Source: Effrenium voratum (lineage: Eukaryota > Sar > Dinophyceae > Suessiales > Symbiodiniaceae). Taken from it: a DNA stretch of 64,000 nucleotides. The notes under the pieces are model-generated. The model did not search any database. It saw nothing but the letters and a program-made list of their open reading frames with translations, and was not told the origin of the DNA. Made by a program: the position numbers and the translations under genes. Positions 23,896 to 33,934 of this stretch are shown piece by piece (position 1 is the stretch's first letter; each line of letters starts with the position of its first letter). The DNA is taken from the NCBI GenBank assembly GCA_963377175.1, contig CAUJNA010003013.1:653367-717366 (forward strand), in the 5' to 3' direction.

Positions 23896-24514
23896 TGTTG
23901 GCGCTGAAGATCAGCAATCATGACCAGCTTCCTCAAGCTATGACCAATGTCCAATTCGCAACAACCGATGGCGCCACGATATGAGCAACCAATCGACATC
24001 CTCACAAGACTCTTTGCGTCAACCTCATCGTGTACAAGACTATCCCATGTCGATGTCAAGTTCATCGTCTATAAGGATATCCATTCCTGAAGCGAGTGAG
24101 ATGACCAGATGCGCAACCCTTTGACACAAACAGATATTAACTTTTGCAGTCGTTTCTTACGCACAGAATTTGTAGAAATCTTATAGATACCAGACAAGCC
24201 GGCATGTCCGAGTCACAAAATAGAGTGACTTTTTTGATACGATCGAAATCGATGATCTAAGTGTTTCTCAATGGCTACGGCGCATGTGAAATATGGCTAC
24301 GGCATAGGGGCTTGAGATTCTAATTCGACGCAAAAGGTCAACAGAAATTTGCGTATGTTTGGTTCTGTGTTTCGCAGACCATTGACCGTTGGGCAACGAG
24401 CAATGAGTTGTACCACGTATGGCTCAAGGCCCTTTGTTCTACCAATAGAGTTCAGACTCGCCAGTTATTCGCACATTGTGGCGTTTCCACAACAGTGTCA
24501 ACCATGAATAGAGA

Positions 24515-24557
24515 CTGCTGGGGGAGAGGGGGGTGGAGGGGGGGTGGAGGGGGGGTG
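24515..24557 (+). repeat. G-run repeat GGGGGGGTGGA
   Basis: Three near-identical GGGGGGTGGAG units in a row; a candidate G-quadruplex-forming sequence on the plus strand. Confidence 0.8.
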
Positions 24558-24559
24558 AC

Positions 24560-26460
24560 TTCCGTTTAGACGAGGCAAAATTCCGCGTCAAGAAGCAATA
24601 ATTGCACAACGCGCGGCAATCACCCAAGCAAGATCACATACTCCACAACACACGCCGGCCGAGACGGCGGAGTAATAGGCTCGCGCAAGCAACTTGGCGT
24701 AAGAGTCCCTTTCGTCCTAGATTCTAACGAGTCCTGTTGAACGCCGCTCATATGCGGAACCATTTCGCTGAGATTTCTGGCACGCGCGCTTTTGCGAAAG
24801 GCACGATGCTGTTTCTGTCCAAAGAGCCCGTGCCTGAGCTCGGCTGCCAGACCCTGCGGATTGCTTGTTTGGTTCATGAGAAAAGGAGTTTTGCAGCATT
24901 TTTATTTTCGTCGGCCTTGTGTGTCAGGAGGGAGAGGCTGGCAGCGGCTGAAGAGGCCGCTTGAGCGCAACGGGCCGTCAAAACGGCTTATAGCATTGGG
25001 TCTCGAAGATCGCGTTGCGAACGCTGTTCGACGCCAAGCTCGGAGGCTTTGGTTTTGACCAGGGAAATGCTGGCCGGAAGCTTAGACCAGAGCTTCCCTT
25101 TTCAGTTCTCCAGCAGCCCTTTTTGAAGGGGTTGTTCAATCAAGTTGTCTCACAAAGGCCCTTCTATCCCCCCCCCCAGCGCATGGACAAATTTATCAGA
25201 AAGAATTTGATCCCTCTAGATTTATGCTTTACAGAGGAACATGCATGTGAAGGTTGGTTCGTACATGCGATCTATGAGCCTGGTCATTATCTTTGCCTCT
25301 TTCAAGCCCAACTTGAGCATCAAACAGTTGGGCAGTGTTTCTGCTCACCATGATGTGCGGCGGTACATTCGCTGCCCAGGCCCATGCAATGTGTCCACGT
25401 CCTTTTGGCTTGATCTTACCGGATCAGCCCAAGTAGCCACTTGCCGTTGGCACAGCTGCTCGCATTGACATGTCCGGAGCAACAATGCCACCAATCCGTT
25501 ACGCAGTGTGTTTGGCCTGTTCCTTCTGATTTTCACCCACACACGTCTCTCGGTATCCAAAGAGTTTGCAGTTCGGCCAGAGGTGAGGCTTGCTGAACCC
25601 CCTACCGAGAAAGATACCCAAAGAACGAAGCCCGCAAGGTTCGGCTTGGCACCATCTAGGGTTGAATAGACACAAACTCTTGGAGCTTGCTGAGGCCGAT
25701 TCGGAGAAGGTGCCCATTTCATGAGATGTTGTGATGCGTTTTGAGGTTTCTGGAACATATCTGGTGTCTTATCTTGGGCGATACTCGCGATACGAGTATC
25801 CGCACTTTGGTTTATCTCCCAGCATTCCCTTGAGCGCCCAGCCAGTGAGTTGCAGCCTTGCGACCGGAGTCATCTGGGAGACCTAGAGTATTCTTGTGCA
25901 AGAGACTTTGTTGCAGCGCTCCAGAAATGAGCACCTAACTTTTTGGAACCCTCCCGGGCTATTTCTTGGATCCGAAAGGTAGCAAGAGTGTTTAGTGAAC
26001 AGGTTGGGGTTCCCCTTCTTGCAGAGATCGATTGGGCGTTGAATCTGACAGCCCAAATGGCTCAAGCTGCTTCTGCTCAAGATGCGCTAGTCTCATGGGA
26101 CAAGAAAAGCGTCCGTCTGATGGCAAAGGCCTGGACAAAGTGAGCCCTAAGGGACCTTGCAAGGGCGTATGTGAAGCCAAGCCAGGTGTGAAGGTGTAAG
26201 CTACATTTGCAACGCGGAGCGCGGTAGGCTTGCGTTCTGTTTTTCTTTGTAAGAAAAGAAAGTGAAGCGTCGCCCGCCGCGCGCCGTTTTCCTATCATTT
26301 TTGGATCTCGCCCGAAGCATTGAGGGGGCCCTGACTGGACTACATAGATCTTTGCAGCCATCTTGGTGGATTATTAACAAGTTCGGCCCCGATAGCTTGA
26401 TTGCATTTTGGCTTGAGAAACTATCCATTCAAGCGAAATCCTAAATGTAGGACACCCCCG
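24560..26460. other. No recognisable gene
   Basis: Open frames on both strands (for example plus 25015-25353 and plus 25943-26143, minus 25345-25758) are moderately long but overlap and show no motif. A C homopolymer lies near 25170. Confidence 0.3.
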
Positions 26461-26473
26461 CTGACTCAGCCAA

Positions 26474-27410
26474 TTGTGTGGGCGGCCGCAAGGCCAACTG
26501 CAGCGCGCCACACGCTCACTTTCAAATGCTGCCAAGCGTTGCCACTGGCAAGCGGCGTTGGCCACTCTCGCTGAGCTCCCTGAGAGCCTTGGCACAAAAC
26601 ACTGCGCGGAGCGCCAAGCAAGAAGGAGAAGCAAGTGTGACGTTTCCTCTCGCCACCGAAACAACAATATTTAGCAATGTAGCCTTGTATTGATGAACAC
26701 TTCCGCAATTTTGAGGGGAGTGGATTCTTCCCATGGGGCCATGGCATTGCTAACGCGGGCATCTTTCAGACCTCCTGGGCAGTTTTAATACGCGTTGGAA
26801 GCGTTGCTTTGGTGCAGCGTGTGTGCCAAGGATGGGCCTGCAAGCCAATGTCATTACTTACAATGCTGCGATCAATGCCGTGGGCAAGGGTCAACAATGG
26901 ACATTCGGACTCTGGTTGCTGCAGCGTATGCCAGCTGAGGGTCACCATCCGAATGTAATCAGCACCAATGCAATGCTGAGCGCCTGTGAGCGGTCTTCTC
27001 AATGGAACGTGGCAGTCGCCGCTTTGGCCAGGGGCCCTCGAGACTTGATCAGCTTCAACACGGCCATCAGTGCCATCAGTGCTTCTGCGGAAAGTTGGCA
27101 CAAGGCCTTCGGTCTTTTCGGCCTTTTCGGTCTCTTCGGTCTCAAGGTTGAGGCCCCTGACGCCTTCACCTGCAACGCCCTTCTTCGCGCCTGCAACAAG
27201 GCCTGGGCCAGGGCGCTGACAGTGGCAAACTCCAACGTGCGGCCAAATGTGGTGATGTACGGCGCCGCCCTGAAGGTTTTGCAAGGTTGTTCCCAGTGGG
27301 AACAAGCGCTGGCGATGTTCAGCGCCATGCGGGCTCCAAACATCATTTGCCACTTTGCAACCGAACACGCTTGCTCCGACACACAAAGCAACTGTCACAC
27401 GGTAGTGTAA
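26474..27410 (+). CDS. Pentatricopeptide-repeat (PPR) protein, partial
   Basis: PPR proteins bind RNA through tandem ~35-residue helical hairpins and usually act on transcripts in plastids or mitochondria. The frame open through 26823-27410 shows successive motifs: GLQANVITYNAAINAVGKG, VISTNAMLSACERSSQWN, LISFNTAISAI, AFTCNALLRACNKAW and NVVMYGAALKVLQG followed by QWEQALAMFSAM. These are the PN(V)xTYNAxxxACxxxxQWxxAL pattern of PPR helices. An upstream piece in another frame (about 26510-26600, LSNAAKRCHWQAALATLAEL) looks like one more motif, so at least one intron or frameshift lies between. The third motif contains a 12-bp microrepeat encoding FGLFGLFGL, an expansion that should disturb that hairpin. 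The C-terminus after APNIIC loses the pattern, so the last real exon probably ends there. Organellar targeting is known for the family and cannot be seen here. Confidence 0.8.
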
Positions 27411-27419
27411 CTTGTAGCT

Positions 27420-29190
27420 TCCCGTCCTGCATTGCCATGTTAGCGTCAAGATATGTTGTTTGTTCAGTTTTGGCACGAGCCTGGCAGTTTCCTCAATCTG
27501 TTTGAATTTCCCAGGGGTTGGCCTCAAAGGGGGGCCAAACATGGGCCGAACAACTTGTTGCGCTTGACATGCGGGCCTAACAGCAGGAAATTCATTTGTG
27601 GTTTAGCGAGTTCCGCTACAGCTCGTCAGAATGGGGTCCATCTTTTGGACAAACAGCCGCTGGTCAAAAATACAACTTCCGAGTAAGGAGTTTTACCAGC
27701 GGAAGTTGAAGTTGTTTAAGACTGGTTTAGTATCAGTATGGTGTTGGTTTTAACATGTCCCCTAATACGACTGGAGTTGGGATCGGCGGAATATGTGCTC
27801 CTCTAGAATTTGCTTAGTCTTGGTTAAAGTATTTGCGATTTTGGAGAAATATTTATCAATAAGGTGCATTTGTGTAGGGGAATGCAAAATTAGTGAAATG
27901 CTTGGTGAGCTGCAGTGAAATTCCTGGGCTTTGCTTCTAACCTGACACTTGGATTTGCCTTGCGCATCGCCACTGAATTGGCCAATATATAAAAGATGCA
28001 TATCTACAGTATTTTCTTTTGGTCTACTCTTACAAAGTGCAAAAAACAACGTTTTTTTCGGTTCTTCTGATATACGCAAGCATTAAATCTTATATAAGGC
28101 AAAAGCAACTGAGAGAGGTTCTAAGAAACCCAACGCATTTCACACGTCGAGTTGTTTTGCTCCATCAGAATTTCTGGCATTGCTCCTCATAAAATCATGT
28201 TCCTTCTGAAACTTTCAGAAAACCAACAAAACACTGAGTTTTTTGCCTGTGGGCATTGCTCATAAGTTTCGTTTTAATTTGCTCTGTTGTAATTTGTTGT
28301 AATTTGCTCTGTTGTAATTTGTTGTAATTTGCTCCCTTATGTTCTCGTCGAAGGTGTGACCATATCTGCATACGTCTTGCTGCATTCGACATCCTTCGCT
28401 GCACAGTTTTAGCAGCGTAGTCAGCGTAGATCAGACTGAAGCGAGTAATCTGCTACAGAAAATGACTTTGATTCAACAAATACTAGAATTTCAAAAGAGT
28501 TCAAGCAGGGCAGGACTGAAATAGATTTCCGAATTGAAAGCTGAATTCAACACTGGCTTTAAATTATTGACTCCAGCCTCAGAAGGTCTTATACGGCTCC
28601 TTCCAAGGCTCCTTAGAACGTTGATAGACTTAAAGTCTCAATAAAACTTTAGAATTGCGTCGGAGTTGAAACAAACAGAGTTTGACAAGGAAATAGTCCA
28701 TATTTAAGATTCGACTCGGGACCCCCTATACAAGTCTTCCCTGCAATCGTGAGTCCGGACCCCACAGACAGGATGTCCTGCCCCCATGAATATGCTAATT
28801 ACCCTTGGGGAAAGCGTGCAATAGTCGAGTCCTATTTTGGTCCTAGTCCTTGTTGAGAGATCCTTACAAGGACGACATGGCCGTTGAGGAATTATAGAAG
28901 ACAGCCGAGCGAATTGAAATGAAAACGCGGCCGGGCAAAGTGCAATCCTGAATCTGGGCATGGGTTTAAACGATTTAAAAGATTCAGAAGAATCTGGGCT
29001 TGGGCTCCAGGTTCAAGATTGCTGAAAAAGTTTAGCTTGGAATCTTGCATCCCGGGCTAAGTTTAAAATATTTTAAAGATTGAGCTTCAAACCTCCCAAA
29101 TTCAAGCTTCAAGATTCCCTGTAAAAGTTAGGCCTGGAACCTTGAGCCAGGTTTTAAAAGATAAGTGTAAATCTCCCAGGTCCAAGGTTC
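27420..29190. other. No supportable gene; short tandem repeat at ~28277-28331
   Basis: AT-rich sequence. At about 28277-28331 the words TGTTGTAATTTG and CTC alternate as a ~25-bp direct repeat. From 28950 to 29190, AAGATTC/TTTAAAA words recur loosely. Nothing coding was recognised. Confidence 0.35.
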
Positions 29191-29194
29191 GATA

Positions 29195-30895
29195 AGAAAA
29201 GTTTGCCCCAAAGTTGGCATGAGTGTTTGACAAGTAAAGAGTTGGCGTGAGAAGTTGGCAGGCGAAGCTTGGCTGGCGTGAGAAGTTGGCAGGTAAAGTA
29301 AAGCTCGAAAAGTTGGCGTAAGAATTTGACAAGTGACTTAATTCTCGAGAAGTTGGCATGAGATGTTGGTAGGTGACCTCACTCTCGACAAGTTGGCATG
29401 AGATGTTGGTAGGTGACCTCACTCTCGGAAAGTTTGCCTGAGGTGTTGGCATGTGAAGTAACTCTCGAAAAGTTGGCATTTGAAGTTGGCAGGCAAAGCA
29501 ATTCTGGAAACGTTGGCACGAAACGTTGGCATGTGAAGTAACTCTCGAAAAGTTGCATGAGGATTTGACAAGTGAAGAGTTGGCATGAGTTGTTGGCAGG
29601 TGAAGCAACTCTCGAAAAGTTGGCTGGCGCAGTTGGCAAGTAGAGCAATTCTCGAGAAGTTGGCAAGATAAGTTGGCAAGTGAAGTAACTCTCGAATAGT
29701 TGGCTGGCGATGTTGACGCGTAATGTAACTCTCAAAAAGTTGGCAAGAGAAGTTGGCAGGTGAAGTAACACTCGAAAATTGGCATGAGACGTTGGCAGAC
29801 AAAGTAACTCTCGAAAAGTTGCATGAGGGTTTGCCAAGTGAAGAGTTGGCATGAGACGTTGGCAAGTAAAGTAAATCTCGACAAGTTGGCAAGTGACGTA
29901 GTTCGCGAAAAGTTGGCATGAGATGTTGGTAGGTCTCTCGAAAAGTTGGCATGAGAAGTTGGCAGGCAAAGTAACTCCCCCAAAGTTGGCAGGCGAAGTT
30001 GGCGTGCGAAGTAACACTCGAAAAGTTGGCATGATAAGTTGGCAGGAGAAAAAGTTCTCGAAAAGTTAGCGTAAGAATTTGACAAGTGACTTAATTCTCG
30101 AGAAGTTGGCATGAGATGTTGGTAGGTGACCTCACTCTCAACAAGTTGGCATGAGATGTTGGTAGGTGACCTCACTCTCGGAAAGTGTGGCTGAGATGTT
30201 GGCATGTGAAGTAACTCTCGAAAAGTTGGCATGAGAAGTTGGCAGGCGAAGTAATTCTCGAAAAGTTGGCACGACAAGTTGGCAGGTGAAGTAACTCTCG
30301 AAAACTTGGCATGAGAAGTTGGCGCGTGAAGTAATTCTCGAATATTTGGCAGTTGAAGTAACTGTGAAAAAGTCGGCATGAGAATTTGACAAGCGACTCT
30401 TCAAAAGTTGGCGTGGGGAGTTGGCAGGCAAAGTAACTCCCCCAAAGTTGGCAGGCGAAGTTGGCAGGCGAAGCAGCTCTCTCAAAGCTGGCGTGATAAG
30501 TTGGGCGGGGGAAGTGATTCTCGAAAAGCTGGCGTGAGAATTCGATAGGCGAAGTAATTCTCGAAAAGTTGGCACGACAAGTTGGCAGGTGAAGTAACTC
30601 TCGAAAACTTGGCATGAGAAGTTCGCGCGTGAAGTAATTCTCGAACATTTGGCAGTTGGAGTAACTGTGAAAAAGTTGGCACGAGAGTTTGACAAGCAAC
30701 TCTTCGAAAGTTGGCGTGGGATGTTGGCAGGCAAAGTAACTCCCCCAAAGTTGGCAGGCGAAGTTGGCAAGCGAAGTAACACTCGAAAAGTTGGCATGCT
30801 AAGTTGGCAGGAGAAAAAGTTCTCGAAAAGTTGGCATGAGAATGTGACACGTGAAGTAGTTCTCGAAAAGTTGGCAGGCAAAGTTGGCAGGTGAA
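29195..30895 (+). repeat. 40-bp tandem array with 13-bp sub-period and 303-bp higher-order repeat
   Basis: The consensus unit is three 13-mers plus one base: AAGTTGGCATGAG, AAGTTGGCAGGTG, AAGTAACTCTCGA, A. About 40 diverged copies are present. A composite block starting at GTAATTCTCG (30251) recurs at 30554, 303 bp later. A variant with TGTTGGTAGGTGACC occurs as pairs near 29365 and 30115. All three minus frames are open, giving long Phe/Ser/Leu/Pro-rich pseudo-ORFs. Confidence 0.96.
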
Positions 30896-31390
30896 GTTTG
30901 CAGCCGCTTTTAGAAGAAGGCGCTTTCCGTGCTACTTGTGTGCTTAGAACTCGCGGTTCTCGAGCCGGAGCTGGGGGAAATAGGCACGTTTTTGACGCCA
31001 GAACTGCGGGGATACTCTTTGAGCCAGAACTATGGGCATGCGCTCGGCGTACTACGTTTGTACTCAAAAGTTGCGATTTTCCAGCCTGAGCTGCGCGAAT
31101 GCTTTTCGCGTGCAGTTTGCGTAATTGAAACCTGCGATTTCAGCCGAGGCTGCGAGAATGCATTTCGCGTTCTACTTCAGTACTCGAGAGGTACGGTTTT
31201 CAAGCCAGAGATGCCGCGGACTAGGGGGCAATCGAGCCCGCGACCGCGGGCTTGCGAAAGCAGCCGCGAGACAACTTCCAAGGCCATTTCACGAGCAGCG
31301 CGTGTCAGAAAATTCGCAGCCGCGCTCAAGACAAATTCGTACGGGGCCACAGCGAGAACGATCCGACAAGCACAATCCCTGAAAGGGGCG
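30896..31390 (+). repeat. ~60-bp diverged repeats shared with the left end of the window
   Basis: Units of the form AAAGTTGCGATTTTCCAGCC, then TGAGCTGCGCGAATGC and TTTTCGCGT repeat about five times with strong divergence. Then follows CpG-rich sequence resembling 420-640. The same family occurs at 300-400, so this is a dispersed repeat. Confidence 0.6.
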
Positions 31391-31706
31391 CGTTTCAATG
31401 GCCATCGTCGGGCCTACCCCCCGCCAGAGAAAGCAGAAAGAACTCAGCATCGAGAAGAGAAGGTAGAAAAGGAAAAGTTGGCTAATGATTTAGGATAGTG
31501 AAGTAACGCCCGAAAAGTTTGCTTGCGTTTTACGATGCCGAAGTAATGCCCGAATAGGATTGGGCAGTTGGCTTGCGAGGTGAGTTTCTGTAGTTGGCTG
31601 ATGAAGTCTGCGGCCGCTTTAGGAAAAGAGCCTTTCGCGATGCTTCCAGGAAAAAGAGGCTGAGGGCAACCGGGCTGGGCCCCAAGTTTTTGCGGGGAAC
31701 GCTCAG

Positions 31707-33932
31707 GCTACAGTGCGGTCATGAGCGCCTGCGAAAAAGGGGGCCAATGGCAGCAAACTTTGGCGATGTTCCTTGAGATGGCGCAAAGGTGTTTGCAGGC
31801 GTGTCCAGCTGACAAACACCCATGTCTTTTGGGGTCAGATATGAACTATTGTTCAGGGCTCGTCACATGACGGGGATGTTTTGGGTTAGACCCTTTGCGG
31901 CCCTTTGTCAGGAAGACAAATAAGCGGCAACCAAATCCCCTCCTTTTTGAACAACCGTCTTATGAGGATGTCTCAATATAGGAAACTTGTGGGTGTGGAA
32001 AGGAAAACAAACCAACAGGAACAGGGGCCTCAGCATGCCGCATGCTAGGAAACATCCAATCATGAGCCACAATCAACATGTGCGACGTTTTCTGTAGGGG
32101 ACAGTGCCAGCCAGAAGTAGGTGCGGCCGCCCTTCAGAAGACCCTTTAATACCAGGGCTCAAATGCTCCTTATTACGCACGCTTGTTGCCCATCCGGAGA
32201 AGAAGCGAATACCAAGGCAATGTTCTTTTCAACGCGAATCGGCCTTTTCACCCTTCGGCGTTGGTCAGTTTGTGTCAACCTGCCCAAAAGGTTTCGAAAA
32301 AAGGCCCTTCCGCCCTGCAGGCGGACCGCGTCGCCTGTGGGGCCGCTCTGTGCGCTTGCGAGGAGAAGTTCGCTCAAGCCCCCCGTCCCCCCAAATGTAA
32401 GGGTTTGTTGGGGCCCCCAGTCCCAGCCCCAGCCTTGTGAAGATGCCATTTTCTGGGCATCTTTTTGGCAAATAGGAAGGGTTCGAATGGATCTCAGGAG
32501 GGCCTACAGTGGCAACATGCCTTGGACCTGCTCTTTGCCCCTGAGGGCGCGGATGCTGTGTGCTTCAGTTCCGCCATCGGCGCCTGTGCTGGGGCAGGCA
32601 AGTGGGACACCGTGCTGCAGCTGGTAGAAGTGATGTTGGCGCGGCAGATCCGGGAGTTCAGCATCGCAAGATATGAGCATGTGTCCCAGGCCGGCAGCAG
32701 TCTCGACTGTTTCAAGCATTCAGTTTTGGTGTTGCTTCTGGAGCGGATGAGTGCTGAGCCCTCCCCCTTCACTTACATCGATTCTCACGCCGGTCCAGCA
32801 GTCTATGACTTGGAGAGCAGCCCCCACGCCTCACGTGGGATACTGCGGCTCACCTCTCAGGCGGCCAAACTAGGAGGGCCGCTGGCCAAGTACACCAGGC
32901 TTCAAAGCTCCCAGGCGTACTTGGGATCGCCCATGCTGGCCTCCAGATGGCTTCGAAAACAAGACTCGGCAAAGCTCTTTGAGCTAAGCAATGTTGCTTG
33001 CTCTCAGTTGAAGAGGAACTTTCCTTCAGACCGGATTTCGGTGTGTCGAGAGAACTCCTACTGGACCTTAGTGCATGAGGCGAAGTCAGAGGATCGAAGG
33101 TTGGTCCTGATTGATCCTCCATATGACCCCTACGAGACATACATGGCCTGGACTTTGTACCTGCTACGGGATTTGTATCTCAAGTGGCCAAACAGCTGTA
33201 TGGTTTTATGGTATCCTTACCTGGACGAGAATCAGATTCATGGACTTTACCAGCGACTTCAGAGTTTGAAGTTCGACGCCCTCGTTGCGGAATTCGGGTT
33301 TCAAGAGAGCAAGTCTTTGGAAACCTCAGGCAGGCCTGGGACAGCATGCGATGCTTTTCCCGTTTAACTGGTAGAGCCTGACTTTGTTGCAGAGAATACA
33401 TGTGGAAGATGCATGTCAGGCATGTGTTGCACGTCATGCTTGTGCCACAATGGGATATGGAAAGCACACAGCGGCAGTTTGCTGACCTCGTTTATAGCAA
33501 CTTGACAATCTAATACCTGAGCAAACGGCTGCACGAATAACACGTGCAGCGCTGCCCTTTCCGGCGCCACCTAGTGCGCAAGAACTTGCACTTAGGCCAT
33601 GTGATTGGGGCGCGTGTCTCACGAGTGCAACCGTAAGATTGTGCGCGCTTCGGTTGGATCCTATTTGGCCCTTTCAGAGTGCACCTTCTGGTGCAATCCA
33701 ATGATTAAAGATCGGTCACTTGCCGGTGTTCGAAAACCTACATCCACATGCAGGAAAGGATGCACTGTCTTTAACATGCTGGTTGTGGTTGGGCGGTGTT
33801 CTCTTGGCGCTGTTCCGTGCGTTGCAATGCAGGCTTGCTTCTAGTTCGTCCTCCGGAGGGGCCGCAGGCTTATTGCCACAGCCAGTCCAGCACCTTGAAG
33901 GTATGCTTGCAAGAAAGAGTCAGGAGTGCTAG
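31707..33932 (+). CDS. PPR-RlmJ fusion: PPR motifs plus 23S rRNA (adenine-N6) methyltransferase domain
   Basis: Proposed exons are 31707-31798, 32321-32362, 32498-33329 and 33868-33932. The joined N-terminal part reads as PPR motifs: YSAVMSACEKGGQWQQTLAM, then ADRVACGAALCACE joined to EGLQWQHALDLL, then VCFSSAIGACAGAGKWDTV. About 20 residues later an RlmJ domain begins. In the frame from 32465 it has Y70, H72, A76-G77, D81 and K84-H85, the spacing of E. coli RlmJ Y4/H6/A10-G11/D15/K18-H19. A SAM-site-like FTYIDSHAGPAVYDL follows, then YLGSPMLASRWLRKQD and the catalytic DPPY at residues 217-220. RlmJ transfers a methyl group from SAM to N6 of an adenine in large-subunit rRNA; with PPR motifs an organellar rRNA target is plausible (inference). 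The last exon (GLLPQPVQHLEGMLARKSQ) is the least certain. N-terminal exons are missing; 31663-31686 in another frame (RATGLGPK) may be a broken piece. Confidence 0.82.
31799..32320 (+). other. Candidate GC-AG intron in the PPR-RlmJ gene
   Basis: The donor TTTGCAG|GCGTGT and acceptor CCTGCAG|GCGGAC repeat CAGGCG at both ends, as is typical of dinoflagellate introns. The intron is 522 nt, phase 0, and joining it gives the continuous PPR text EMAQRCLQ-ADRVACGAAL. Confidence 0.7.
32363..32497 (+). other. Candidate GA-AG intron in the PPR-RlmJ gene
   Basis: The donor GCGAG|GAGAAG and acceptor TCTCAG|GAGGGC repeat GAG at both ends. The intron is 135 nt, phase 0. It contains the only in-frame stop (32438-32440) between the two parts, and its removal gives CACE-EGLQWQHALDLL. 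GA donors are rare, so this needs cDNA. Confidence 0.6.
33330..33867 (+). other. Candidate GC-AG intron before the last RlmJ exon
   Basis: The donor ACCTCAG|GCAGGC and acceptor GCCGCAG|GCTTAT share CAGGC. Phase 1. The splice would replace the tail RPGTACDAFPV with a Leu-rich end that fits the RlmJ C-terminal strand better, but similarity there is weak. Confidence 0.4.
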
Positions 33933-33934
33933 AA

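Noticed and set aside
24395..24435. Possible dinoflagellate spliced-leader relic (ATGGCTCAAG)
   Set aside because: Only about ten bases match the end of the known leader; the upstream part does not fit. The similar word near 26055 was rejected for the same reason.
28704..28961. Possible tRNA-derived SINE (minus strand, GGGGTCCGGACTCACGATTG region)
   Set aside because: No convincing A or B box and no second copy in the window.
29102..31067. Overlapping Phe/Ser/Leu/Pro-rich minus-strand ORFs of 160-310 codons
   Set aside because: All three minus frames of the 40-bp tandem array are open; no independent motif.
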